From Mycobacterium sp. URHB0044 (GTDB lineage: Bacteria > Actinomycetota > Actinomycetes > Mycobacteriales > Mycobacteriaceae), in assembly GCF_000620625.1 (NCBI RefSeq), contig NZ_JIAW01000027.1, positions 1-64,000 on the forward strand: DNA of 64,000 nt. The letters are read 5' to 3'. The notes beneath the pieces were generated by a model. That model was not told the DNA's origin and searched no databases. It saw only the letters and a program-made list of their open reading frames with translations. This document shows positions 30,723 through 39,498 of the stretch, in pieces; the stretch's first letter is position 1, and each line of letters opens with the position of its first letter. Made by a program: the position numbers and the translations under genes.

Positions 30723-33700
30723 GTGCCAGATCCCACCGTCCTGCTGCTGTCGACGTCCGACACCGACCTGATCACCGCCCGCGCTGCCGGGACTGGCTAC
30801 CGGTGGGCGAACCCGTCGCGGCTGGTGCCCGGCGAACTCGAGGAGCTGCTGGACGGGGCCGACGTCGCCGTCGTGCGCATCCTCGGCGGCTACCGGGCCT
30901 GGCAGGACGGCATCGACGCCGTGGTCGCCTCCGGCATGCCGACCGTCGTCGTCAGCGGCGAGGTGACGCCGGACGCCGAGCTGATGAGCCATTCCACGAT
31001 CCCGGCAGGCGTGGCACTGCAGACGCACGTCTATCTGGCGCAGGGCGGCGTGACGAACCTGAGTCAGCTCTACGGCTTCCTCTGCGACACCCTGCTCATG
31101 ACCGGCTTCGGTTTCGGTCCGCCGGTGACGACCCCGACGTGGGGTGTGCTGGAGCGCGCCGGGGGCGGCACGGACGGACCGCGCATCGCGGTGCTCTTCT
31201 ACCGCGCTCAGCACCTCGCGGGCAATACGGGCTACGTCGAGGAGCTGTGCCGGGCCATCGAGCACGCGGGGGGCGTCGCGGTTCCGGTGTACTGCGCGTC
31301 GTTGCGCACCGCCGAGCCCGAACTCCTCGAGCTTCTCGGCACCGTCGACGCGATGGTGACCACCGTGCTGGCGGCGGGCGGTGCCACACCGGCCGCGGTG
31401 GGGGCAGGCGGAGCCGACGACACCTGGAACGTCGCGCATCTCGCGGCGCTGGACATCCCGATCCTGCAGGGGCTGTGCCTGACCAGTTCACGCGCCCAGT
31501 GGAGCGACAACGACGACGGCATGAGTCCGCTCGACGTCGCCACCCAGGTGGCGGTTCCGGAGTTCGACGGCCGAATCATCACGGTGCCGTTCTCGTTCAA
31601 GGAGATCGACGACGAAGGGTTGATCGCGTACGTTGCCGACCCGGAGCGCTGCGCACGGGTGGCCGGCCTCGCGGTCCGGCACGCCCGCCTGCGGCAGATC
31701 GCTGCCCCCAACAAGCGTGTCGCCCTGGTGTTTTCGGCCTATCCCACCAAGCATGCCAGGATCGGCAACGCCGTGGGCCTCGACACCCCTGCCAGCGCGG
31801 TGGCGCTGCTGCGGGCGATGCGCGACGCCGGCTACGTGATCGGTGACGTCCCGGGCGTCGACGCCGAGGACGGTGACGCTCTGGTGCACGCGCTGATCGA
31901 ACGCGGCGGTCAGGATCCCGACTGGCTGACCGAGGGTCAGCTGACCGGAAACCCGATCAGGATGTCGGCCAAGGATTACCGGGCGTGGTTCGCGACGCTG
32001 CCCGGCGACTTCACCGACGCGGTGGTGAAGCACTGGGGGCCGCCGCCGGGGGAGCTGTTCGTCGACCGCAGCCGTGACCCCGACGGCGAGATCGTCATCG
32101 CCGCAATGCAATCCGGCAACGTCGTGATCCTCGTCCAGCCGCCGCGCGGCTTCGGCGAGAATCCCGTCGCGATCTATCACGATCCGGACCTGCCGCCGAG
32201 TCACCATTACCTGGCCGCCTACCGCTGGCTGAACGCCGGATTCGGGGCCGACGCCGTGGTGCACCTCGGCAAGCACGGCAACCTGGAGTGGTTGCCCGGC
32301 AAGACCCTCGGCATGTCCGCAAGCTGCGGCACCGACGCGGCGCTCGGAGACCTGCCGCTGATCTACCCGTTCCTCGTCAACGACCCCGGTGAGGGCACGC
32401 AGGCCAAGCGGCGGGCGCACGCCATCCTCGTCGACCACCTCATCCCGCCGATGGCGCGCGCCGAAACCTACGGCGACATCGCACGATTGGAACAGCTGCT
32501 CGACGAGCACGCCAACATCGCCGCGCTCGATCCCGGCAAGCTGCCCGCGATCCGTCAGCAGATCTGGACGCTCATGCGCGCCGCCAAGATGGACCACGAC
32601 CTCGGCCTCGAGGACCGTCCCGACGAGGACACGTTCGACGACATGCTCCTGCACGTCGACGGGTGGCTCTGCGAGATCAAGGACGTCCAGATCCGCGATG
32701 GGCTGCACGTCCTGGGTCAGGCGCCTCGCGATGACGTCGAACTGGACCTGGTGCTGGCCATTCTGCGGGCGCGCCAGCTCTTCGGTGGTGAACAGTCGGT
32801 GCCGGGTCTGCGGCAGGCGCTGGGCCTGGTGGAGGACGGCTCGGACGCCCGGGGTGCCGTCGACGCCGCGGAGGAGAGTGCCCGTGCGCTGGTCGCCGCC
32901 CTGCAGGACAGCGGGTGGGACGCCGCGGCCGTCGACCGCATCACCGCCGATCCCGCAGTGGCGTCGGTGTTGCGCTTCGCCGCCGACGAGGTGGTGCCGC
33001 GACTTCGGGGTACCTCGTGCGAGATCGACCAGATTCTGCGGGCCCTCGACGGTGGCTTCATCGCCTCGGGCCCGTCGGGCTCGCCGTTGCGCGGTCTGGT
33101 CAACGTGCTACCCACGGGACGCAACTTCTACTCCGTCGACCCCAAGGCGGTGCCGTCCCGGCTTGCGTGGGAAACCGGTGTGGCCCTGGCTGATTCGCTG
33201 CTCGAGCGGTACCGTGCCGATCACGGTGAGTGGCCGGCCTCGGTCGGACTGTCGGTGTGGGGCACGTCGGCGATGCGGACCGCCGGTGACGACATCGCCG
33301 AAGTCCTTGCACTGCTGGGTGTTCGGCCGGTGTGGGACGAAGCGTCGCGCCGCGTCGTCGACCTCGAGGCCATCGAACCGGCCGAACTTGGCCGCCCCCG
33401 CATCGACGTGACGGTGCGGATCTCCGGCTTCTTCCGCGACGCCTTCCCGCACGTGGTGACGATGCTCGACGACGCGGTTCGCCTCGTCGCCGGACTCGAC
33501 GAACCCGACGACGTCAACTACGTCCGCGCGCACGCTCACGTCGACCTCGCCGAGCATGGCGATGAGCGGCGCTCGACCACGAGGATCTTCGGGTCCAAAC
33601 CCGGCACGTACGGGGCCGGGCTGCTGCAGCTCATCGACAGCCGCAACTGGCGCGACGACGCCGACCTGGCGCAGGTGTACACGGCGTGGGGTGGCTTCGC

Positions 33701-34295
33701 CTACGGTCGCGGCCTCGACGGCGCGGCAGCGACCGACGACATGAACCGGCAATATCGCCGAATTGCCGTGGCGGCCAAGAACACCGACACGCGCGAGCAC
33801 GACATCGCCGACTCCGACGACTACTACCAGTACCACGGCGGCATGGTGGCGACCGTGCGCGCGCTGACCGGCCGCGACCCGGCCGCCTACATCGGTGACA
33901 ACACGCGTCCTGACGCTGTGCGCACCCGCACGCTGTCCGAGGAGACCACCCGGGTGTTCCGTGCGCGCGTGGTCAACCCGCGGTGGATGGCCGCCATGCG
34001 CAGGCACGGCTACAAGGGTGCGTTCGAGATGGCCGCCACCGTCGACTACCTCTTCGGCTACGACGCGACGGCGGGCGTGATGGCCGACTGGATGTACGAG
34101 CGGCTGGCCGGTGAGTACGTGCTGGACGACGAGAACCGCAAGTTCATGGCCGAATCCAATCCGTGGGCGCTGCACGGTATGGCCGAGCGACTGCTCGAGG
34201 CATCGGGCCGCGGCATGTGGGCCGAGCCGGACCCGGCGACGCTGGACGGATTGCGTCAGGTCCTGCTGGAAACGGAAGGGGACCTGGAAGGCTGA
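30723..34295 (+). CDS. cobN: Cobaltochelatase large subunit CobN
   Basis: 1190 residues, the full length of the CobN/BchH family. It inserts Co2+ into hydrogenobyrinic acid a,c-diamide with an AAA+ partner pair, in an ATP-dependent step. The family motif VHLGKHGNLEWLPGK lies near residue 511, followed by SASCGTDAALGDLPLIYPFLVNDPGEGTQAKRR and, near the C terminus, EETTRVFRARVVNPRWMAAMRRHGYKGAFEMAATVDYLFGYDATAGV. I start it at GTG 30723 (VPDPTVLLLSTSDTDL); frame upstream overlaps the regulator's promoter. CobS/CobT-type partners are not in the window. Confidence 0.95.
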   Translation: MPDPTVLLLSTSDTDLITARAAGTGYRWANPSRLVPGELEELLDGADVAVVRILGGYRAWQDGIDAVVASGMPTVVVSGEVTPDAELMSHSTIPAGVALQTHVYLAQGGVTNLSQLYGFLCDTLLMTGFGFGPPVTTPTWGVLERAGGGTDGPRIAVLFYRAQHLAGNTGYVEELCRAIEHAGGVAVPVYCASLRTAEPELLELLGTVDAMVTTVLAAGGATPAAVGAGGADDTWNVAHLAALDIPILQGLCLTSSRAQWSDNDDGMSPLDVATQVAVPEFDGRIITVPFSFKEIDDEGLIAYVADPERCARVAGLAVRHARLRQIAAPNKRVALVFSAYPTKHARIGNAVGLDTPASAVALLRAMRDAGYVIGDVPGVDAEDGDALVHALIERGGQDPDWLTEGQLTGNPIRMSAKDYRAWFATLPGDFTDAVVKHWGPPPGELFVDRSRDPDGEIVIAAMQSGNVVILVQPPRGFGENPVAIYHDPDLPPSHHYLAAYRWLNAGFGADAVVHLGKHGNLEWLPGKTLGMSASCGTDAALGDLPLIYPFLVNDPGEGTQAKRRAHAILVDHLIPPMARAETYGDIARLEQLLDEHANIAALDPGKLPAIRQQIWTLMRAAKMDHDLGLEDRPDEDTFDDMLLHVDGWLCEIKDVQIRDGLHVLGQAPRDDVELDLVLAILRARQLFGGEQSVPGLRQALGLVEDGSDARGAVDAAEESARALVAALQDSGWDAAAVDRITADPAVASVLRFAADEVVPRLRGTSCEIDQILRALDGGFIASGPSGSPLRGLVNVLPTGRNFYSVDPKAVPSRLAWETGVALADSLLERYRADHGEWPASVGLSVWGTSAMRTAGDDIAEVLALLGVRPVWDEASRRVVDLEAIEPAELGRPRIDVTVRISGFFRDAFPHVVTMLDDAVRLVAGLDEPDDVNYVRAHAHVDLAEHGDERRSTTRIFGSKPGTYGAGLLQLIDSRNWRDDADLAQVYTAWGGFAYGRGLDGAAATDDMNRQYRRIAVAAKNTDTREHDIADSDDYYQYHGGMVATVRALTGRDPAAYIGDNTRPDAVRTRTLSEETTRVFRARVVNPRWMAAMRRHGYKGAFEMAATVDYLFGYDATAGVMADWMYERLAGEYVLDDENRKFMAESNPWALHGMAERLLEASGRGMWAEPDPATLDGLRQVLLETEGDLEG

Positions 34296-35059
34296 CCAAC
34301 TCCGAACCACTGCTGAGCCCGACGCTCGTCGTCGTCTGTGTGGTCATGGCCGTGGCGGCGGGCCTCGTCTCGCGTTTCGCCCTGAGGGGCTCGCTGTGGC
34401 CGGCCCCCGTGGCGGCCATTCGCGCGGCCGTTCAACTGGCGGCGATCGCCACGGTGCTCGCTGCGGCGATGTCGCGGCTGTGGTCGTCTGCCCTGGTGCT
34501 CGCCGTGATGTTCGCGGTGGCAGCGCTGACCGCGGGCCGCCGCAGTCAGGCCACGCGTGGCGCGTATTGGTTGGCCGCGGCTCTCGCGGTCGGGATGGTC
34601 GCCGTCATACCGTTGCTGCTGTTGTCCCGCGTCGTGCCGATGACCGGTGTCGCGCTGGTACCGGTGTTTGGCATCGTCCTCGGGGGAACGATGACGGCCG
34701 CGGCCATCGCCGCCCGGCGTGCCCTCGATGAACTGAGCCTTCGCGCCGGCGAGGTCGAAGCCGCGCTGAGCCTTGGGTTCTCCGACCGCGACGCGCGGAT
34801 GGAGGTGATCGAACGCCCGCTGTCCGACGCGCTGCTGCCCAACCTCGACCAAACCCGCACCGCCGGTCTCGTCACCCTGCCGGGTGCGTTCGTCGGGGTG
34901 CTGCTGGCAACGGGGTCGGCGGCGCAGGCCGGGGCGGTACAGGTCTTGGTGCTCGCCTCGCTGCTGTTGGCTCAGGTCTGCGGTGTCGCGGTGACCGGCG
35001 AACTGGTTGCCCGGGGCCGTATCGCCCGTGCCGCCCGGGGTGCATCGTCGCGAGATTGA
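34292..35059 (+). CDS. FetB-type (UPF0014) ABC transporter permease without visible ATPase
   Basis: About 255 residues with seven hydrophobic segments; family marks AAIRAAVQLAAIATVLAA, MTGVALVPVFGIVLGGTMTAAAIAARRALDEL, EAALSLGFSDRDARMEVIERPLSDALLPNLDQTRTAGLVTLPGAFVGVLLATG. In E. coli FetA-FetB exports iron. No FetA-like ATPase gene is adjacent. No ATG/GTG/TTG gives a full N terminus; CTG 34292 does, overlaps the cobN stop as CTGA and has GGAAGGGG about 10 bases upstream, so I propose it. A GTG 45 bases later would cut into the first helix. Linkage to cobN suggests metal transport, which is inference. Confidence 0.68.
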   Translation: MTNSEPLLSPTLVVVCVVMAVAAGLVSRFALRGSLWPAPVAAIRAAVQLAAIATVLAAAMSRLWSSALVLAVMFAVAALTAGRRSQATRGAYWLAAALAVGMVAVIPLLLLSRVVPMTGVALVPVFGIVLGGTMTAAAIAARRALDELSLRAGEVEAALSLGFSDRDARMEVIERPLSDALLPNLDQTRTAGLVTLPGAFVGVLLATGSAAQAGAVQVLVLASLLLAQVCGVAVTGELVARGRIARAARGASSRD

Positions 35060-35219
35060 GGCTGGCGCCACACCCGTCACCCGAGCAGAGGCACCCACGT
35101 TTGCCCACCTTGCCGCGACTTCTCGCGTCGCGAACCCGCGACATCTGGGAAAGTCGCTGAGAGCCGGGCAATTTCAACCATGGTCATCCGGCCGCTACTG
35201 GGACGCCGCCCGTGGACGC
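35060..35219. other. Intergenic region with short GCGAC/GTCGC stem-loops
   Basis: No gene seen. CGCGAC (35114-35119) and GTCGCG (35127-35132) form a 6-bp stem, and GCGAC (35138-35142)/GTCGC (35153-35157) a second one. It may end the cobN-permease transcript, but no T-tract is present. Confidence 0.35.
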
Positions 35220-35225
35220 TACATT
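35220..35225 (+). promoter_or_regulatory. Probable -10 box of the PPOX gene (leaderless)
   Basis: TACATT ends 7 bases before ATG 35233; no Shine-Dalgarno sequence is present. Confidence 0.5.
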
Positions 35226-35232
35226 GGGCCGC

Positions 35233-35616
35233 ATGCCCGTCACGTTCGCCGAGGTCGCGAAGTCCGAGTACATCCTGTTGACCACGTTCACCAAGGATGG
35301 CAGGCCCAAGCCGACCGCCATTTGGGCCGCCCCCGACGGTGACCGGCTGGTGGCCATCACCCAGGAGGGGTCCTGGAAGGTCAAGCGGATCCGCAACACT
35401 CCACGCGTCACCATCGCGACGTGCACTCGAGCCGGCAAGCCCACCGGCGAGGCGGTCGAGGCGAAGGCAACGATCTTGGACAAGTCCGCCAACGGCGCCA
35501 CCTACGACGCGATCGGCAAGCGCTACGGCCTGCTCGGCAAGACGTTCAACCTCTTCTCGAAGCTCCGCGGCGGGATGGAGAAGAACGTGACGGTGCAGCT
35601 CGAGCCGGTGAGCTGA
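35233..35616 (+). CDS. PPOX-class (F420-dependent-type) oxidoreductase, Rv2061c-like
   Basis: 127 residues from ATG 35233. Split beta-barrel: FAEVAKSEYILLTTFTKDGRPKPTAIWAA, RLVAITQEGSWKVKRIRNTPRVTIATC, GKPTGEAVEAKATIL and YDAIGKRYGLLGKTFNLFSKLRGG. The SWKVKRIRNTPRVTIA segment is the phosphate-binding loop of the FMN/F420-binding PPOX group. Same order next to cobN as Rv2061c/Rv2062c in M. tuberculosis. Probable hydride transfer with F420; substrate unknown. Confidence 0.82.
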   Translation: MPVTFAEVAKSEYILLTTFTKDGRPKPTAIWAAPDGDRLVAITQEGSWKVKRIRNTPRVTIATCTRAGKPTGEAVEAKATILDKSANGATYDAIGKRYGLLGKTFNLFSKLRGGMEKNVTVQLEPVS

Positions 35617-35631
35617 GCGATCGGGGTCTTA

Positions 35632-35657
35632 GGAACCCGTGCGCCCCCTCGAGCGTT
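35632..35657 (+). promoter_or_regulatory. ECF sigma (SigE/SigH-type) promoter of fxsA
   Basis: GGAAC (35632-35636), a 17-base spacer and CGTT (35654-35657) match the -35/-10 pattern of mycobacterial SigE/SigH promoters, placed 8 bp before ATG 35666. The rbpA promoter has the same spacing. Confidence 0.45.
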
Positions 35658-35665
35658 GAAACCAC

Positions 35666-36151
35666 ATGGCTATGCGGCTGTTCCTCGTCTACGTCCTCGT
35701 CGAACTGGCGGTGGTGGTGGCACTCGCGTCCACCCTCGGCTTCGGCTGGACCGTGCTGCTTCTGGTTGGCACGTTTGCCCTCGGGTTGGCGTTGGCCGGT
35801 TCGCAGGTGAAGCGGCAGGTCCAACGGCTGCAGTCGGGGCTGGCCACGCCCCGCGGCGCCCTGTCCGACGGTTTCCTCGTCGCGCTGGGCACCGTCCTGA
35901 CCGTCGTCCCCGGGTTGGTGACCTCCGCGCTTGGCGTCGTGCTGCTGCTGCCGCCCACCCGCGCGCTGGCACGGCCTGCGGTTGCGGCGCTGGCCGCCCG
36001 CGGACTGCTCCGGATGCCGATGGTCGTCACGACCGTGGGCGCCATGCCGAACCGGCCCGGGCGGGGCGACTACATCGACGGCGAAGTCCTGGACGTGACG
36101 GACGACGTCACCGAGGTCGACCCGCGCCCCTTGCCGCGGCACACCGACTAG
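35666..36151 (+). CDS. fxsA: FxsA-family membrane protein
   Basis: 161 residues. Two N-terminal membrane helices (LFLVYVLVELAVVVALASTLGFGWTVLLLVGTFALGLALAG), the loop LSDGFLVALGTVLTVVPGLVTSALGVVLLLPPTRAL and a charged tail are the FxsA pattern (cytoplasmic membrane protein, named for suppressing F exclusion of phage T7 in E. coli). ATG 35672 is a second possible start. It precedes the amidohydrolase by 1 bp, as Rv2053c precedes Rv2052c. The real cellular role in mycobacteria is unknown; an ECF-type promoter upstream hints at stress control. Confidence 0.85.
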   Translation: MAMRLFLVYVLVELAVVVALASTLGFGWTVLLLVGTFALGLALAGSQVKRQVQRLQSGLATPRGALSDGFLVALGTVLTVVPGLVTSALGVVLLLPPTRALARPAVAALAARGLLRMPMVVTTVGAMPNRPGRGDYIDGEVLDVTDDVTEVDPRPLPRHTD

Positions 36152-36152
36152 C

Positions 36153-37757
36153 TTGACGACGCTGCTGGCCAACGGCCGGATACACAGTCCGGCCATGCCC
36201 GATGCGACGGCAATGGCCGTCAGAGATGGCGTCGTGGCGTGGCTCGGCAGCGACGACGTCGGGCGGGCGCAGTTTCCCGACGCCGACGTGGTCGACCTCG
36301 AAGGCGGCTTCGTCGCCCCCGCATTCGTCGACAGCCACGTCCACGTCACCGCGACGGGGTTGTCCGTGGTCGGCCTCGACCTGCGCGCCGCCGCCTCGCT
36401 GGAGGATCTGCTGAGCCTCGTCGCCGACTACGCGCGACGCCATCCCGACGGCCCCGTCTGGGCGCACGGTTGGGACGAAACCGACTGGCCGCGGCGCGTG
36501 CCCCCGACCACCGACGAGCTCGATGCGGTGCTCGGCGGGCGGCCTGCCTACCTGGCCCGCATCGACGTCCACTCCGCGGTCGCGTCGACCGGCCTGCGGC
36601 GGCTGGTACCGGGCCTGGCGAGCGCGAGCGGTTACGTCGACCAGCTTCCGCTGACCGCGGATGCCCATCACCTGGTCCGGGCCGCGGCTCGAGAGATGTT
36701 GACGCCCAATCAGTTACGTCAAGCGCGTGTCGCCGCGCTGGACCTCGCGGCGCGTTCGGGAATCGTCGCGGTGCACGAGTGTGCCGGCCCCGACATCGGC
36801 GGCATCGAGGACTGGCACGCGCTGCGTACCCTCGAGCACGGCGTCGAGATCGTCGGCTACTGGGGCGAGGCGGTGCGCACGGCCGACGACGCGCGGGCCC
36901 TGCTCGCCGAGACCGGCGCGCACGGGTTGGCGGGCGATCTCTTCGTCGACGGTGCGCTCGGCTCGCGCACCGCGTGGCTGCACCAGCCCTACGCCGACGC
37001 CCCGAACACGTGCGGAAACGCCTATCTGGACGGCGACGCCGTCGAGGCGCACCTCGGCGCGTGCACGGAGGCCGGGATCACGGCCGGATTCCACGTCATC
37101 GGCGACGCCGCCGCAGCGGCGGTGGTCGACGCGCTGGACCGCGTCGCCGAACGGTTCGGCCCACCCGCGATCGCCCGGTGTGGCCACCGGCTGGAGCATC
37201 TGGAGATGGTGACCGCCGAACAGGCCGCCCGCCTCGGCGCGCTGGGCGTGGTGGCCAGCATGCAACCGAACTTCGACGCGACGTGGGGCGGCGCGGGCGG
37301 CATGTACGCCCAGCGCCTGGGTGTCGACCGAGCTCGGCTGCTCAACCCGTTCGCCCTGTTAGCATCCCAAGGCGTGCCACTCGCCTTCGGTTCGGACAGC
37401 CCCGTGACCAGCATGAATCCGTGGGCAACCGTGCGCGCGGCGATACGGCACCAGACCACGGGCAGCGCGATCTCGGCGCGGGCGGCGTTCGCGGCCGCCA
37501 CCCGCGGCTCCTGGCGCGCCGCCGGCGTGCACGACGGCGTCACCGGCACCCTGGCGCCGGGCGCGCCGGCCTCCTACGCGGTGTGGGATCTTCCCGGCGG
37601 CCCCGAGGGCCTCGAGGTCGCCGCACCGGCCGACACCGTGCAGCGCTGGTCCACCGATCCGCGGTCCCGGGTACCCGCACTGCCCCGACTCGGCGCCGAC
37701 GATGCGCTGCCGACGTGCCGCCAGACGGTGCACCGGGGTGCCGTCGTCCATGGCTGA
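36153..37757 (+). CDS. Amidohydrolase-family protein (YtcJ-like, Rv2052c position)
   Basis: 534 residues from TTG 36153 (LTTLLANGRIHSP). TIM-barrel metal-dependent hydrolase: LEGGFVAPAFVDSHVHVTATG gives the HxH pair, HVIGDAAAAAVVDAL and CGHRLEHLEMV give later His ligands, and LAFGSDSPVTSMNPW the catalytic Asp. This is the YtcJ/amidohydrolase-3 type, with unknown substrate. A better ATG is lacking; the TTG start follows the fxsA stop by one base. The 3' end overlaps lnt by 8 bp, so fxsA, this gene, lnt and ppm1 are probably one operon. Confidence 0.82.
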   Translation: MTTLLANGRIHSPAMPDATAMAVRDGVVAWLGSDDVGRAQFPDADVVDLEGGFVAPAFVDSHVHVTATGLSVVGLDLRAAASLEDLLSLVADYARRHPDGPVWAHGWDETDWPRRVPPTTDELDAVLGGRPAYLARIDVHSAVASTGLRRLVPGLASASGYVDQLPLTADAHHLVRAAAREMLTPNQLRQARVAALDLAARSGIVAVHECAGPDIGGIEDWHALRTLEHGVEIVGYWGEAVRTADDARALLAETGAHGLAGDLFVDGALGSRTAWLHQPYADAPNTCGNAYLDGDAVEAHLGACTEAGITAGFHVIGDAAAAAVVDALDRVAERFGPPAIARCGHRLEHLEMVTAEQAARLGALGVVASMQPNFDATWGGAGGMYAQRLGVDRARLLNPFALLASQGVPLAFGSDSPVTSMNPWATVRAAIRHQTTGSAISARAAFAAATRGSWRAAGVHDGVTGTLAPGAPASYAVWDLPGGPEGLEVAAPADTVQRWSTDPRSRVPALPRLGADDALPTCRQTVHRGAVVHG

Positions 37758-39498
37758 CGCGAAGCACCACCGCTCCGACGTCGAGGAGCCCGACGCGGAC
37801 GAGACCGACGCCACCGAGACCGACGCCGCCGAGACCGACGCCGCGGTGCCCGCCAGCCGGGCCGCTCGGGTGACCGCACGGCTGCGGAAGGTGTTGGAGC
37901 CCCGGGCACTGCGCCTGTCGGCAGCGATCGGCGCGGGCCTGCTGCTGTGCCTCAGCTTTCCTCCGTTCGGCTGGTGGTACCTGTCGTTCGTCGCCTTCGC
38001 GTTGCTGGCGTGGGTGTTCACCCACCCGGACACCCGGCCGGCGGGCGGCTTCGGTTACGGGTTCCTCTTCGGTCTGGCGTTCTACGTTCCGTTGTTGCCC
38101 TGGATCAGCGGGCTGGTCGGGGCGTTCCCGTGGCTCGCCCTTTCGGCCATGGAAGCCCTCTTCCCCGGCCTGTTCGGTATCGCGGCCGTCGCCGTGCGGC
38201 GGCTGCCCGGCTGGCCGCTGTGGTTCGCGGGAGTGTGGGCGCTCGCGGAATGGCTGAAGTCGACGGTGCCGTTCGGTGGATTCCCTTGGGGCGTAGTCGG
38301 ATTCAGTCAGGCGGACGGGCCGTTGCTGTCCATCGCACACTTCGGCGGCGCCCCGTTGGTGTCGTTCGCCGTGGTGCTGATCGGGTTCAGCGCGACGGCG
38401 ATCGTGATGGAGGTCGTGCGCTGGTGGGGCCGGCCTGCCCACACCCACGCGCCGCCCGCCGTCGTCGTGCCCGGCGTGTGCATCGTGGTCGTCCTGCTGA
38501 CGGTGGCGCTGGCGGGCCCCGCGGTGCGTCGGTCGGGGCTGGGAGCGGGCGACGACCCGGGCGTCACCATCGCGGTGGTGCAGGGCAACGTGCCGCGGCT
38601 GGGGCTGGAGTTCAACGCCCAGCGGCGGGCGGTGCTCGACAACCACGTTCGCGAGACCATGCGGCTGGCCGAGGACGTGCGGGCGGGGCGGGCGCCGCAA
38701 CCCGCGGTCGTGATCTGGCCGGAGAACTCGTCGGACATCGACCCGATCCGCAACCGCGACGCGGCCGAGCTGATCTCGGGGGCCGCCGCCGCGGTGCATG
38801 CGCCGATCCTCGTCGGTGCGGTGCTCGCCGCACCCGGATACAGCCCGGACAACCCGGTGTCGACCAACTCGGTGATCGTGTGGGACGGCCAGAACGGCCC
38901 TGGCGAGCGGCACGACAAGCAGATCGTGCAGCCGTTCGGCGAGTACCTGCCGTGGCGCAGCTTCTTCAAGCACCTGTCGTCGTACGCGGACCGGGCGGGT
39001 TACTTCGTGCCTGGCACCGGCAGTGGCGTGGTGACCGCCGCCGACGTCCCGATCGGGGTCACCACGTGCTGGGAGGTCATCTTCGACCGGGCCGCGCGGG
39101 AATCCGTTCTCAACGGTGCGCAATTGCTCGCGGTCCCGAGCAACAACGCCACCTTCGATGAGGCGATGAGCGCGCAGCAGCTCGCCTTCGCGCGGTTGCG
39201 CGCCGTCGAGCACGACCGTTACACCGTGGTGGCGGGTACCACAGGCATCAGCGCGGTGATCGCACCGGACGGCCACGAGCTGGCCCGAACCGCGTTCTTC
39301 GAACCCGCCTACCTGGACAATCAGGTCCGGCTGAAGTCCGGGCTGACCCCGGCAACGAAGTGGGGTCCGATCGTGCAAGGACTACTCGTCGGCATCGGTG
39401 TTGCGTCCGTGTTCGCGGCGATGCTGCACAATGGGAGCTTCGTGCGTCGCCGGAAGAAGGCGACCAACGGCGATGGCTGCGACGAAGGAGCGACATGA
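37750..39498 (+). CDS. lnt: Apolipoprotein N-acyltransferase
   Basis: 582 residues from ATG 37750. It adds the third acyl chain to the N-terminal cysteine of lipoproteins on the outer face of the membrane. An acidic tail (DETDATETDAAETD, about 17-31) precedes six membrane helices, then a nitrilase-fold domain with the triad Glu325 (WPENSSD), Lys390 (HDKQIVQPFGEYLPW) and Cys440 (TTCWEVIFD). A last helix is at 552-570. In M. tuberculosis this domain is fused to Ppm1; here the genes are separate but overlap by 4 bp (ATGA). It is upstream of ppm1 and starts within the amidohydrolase gene. Confidence 0.93.
   Translation: MADAKHHRSDVEEPDADETDATETDAAETDAAVPASRAARVTARLRKVLEPRALRLSAAIGAGLLLCLSFPPFGWWYLSFVAFALLAWVFTHPDTRPAGGFGYGFLFGLAFYVPLLPWISGLVGAFPWLALSAMEALFPGLFGIAAVAVRRLPGWPLWFAGVWALAEWLKSTVPFGGFPWGVVGFSQADGPLLSIAHFGGAPLVSFAVVLIGFSATAIVMEVVRWWGRPAHTHAPPAVVVPGVCIVVVLLTVALAGPAVRRSGLGAGDDPGVTIAVVQGNVPRLGLEFNAQRRAVLDNHVRETMRLAEDVRAGRAPQPAVVIWPENSSDIDPIRNRDAAELISGAAAAVHAPILVGAVLAAPGYSPDNPVSTNSVIVWDGQNGPGERHDKQIVQPFGEYLPWRSFFKHLSSYADRAGYFVPGTGSGVVTAADVPIGVTTCWEVIFDRAARESVLNGAQLLAVPSNNATFDEAMSAQQLAFARLRAVEHDRYTVVAGTTGISAVIAPDGHELARTAFFEPAYLDNQVRLKSGLTPATKWGPIVQGLLVGIGVASVFAAMLHNGSFVRRRKKATNGDGCDEGAT

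Noticed and set aside
32389..33411. Arg/Ser-rich open frames inside cobN
   Set aside because: Other-frame shadows of cobN without Shine-Dalgarno or similarity.
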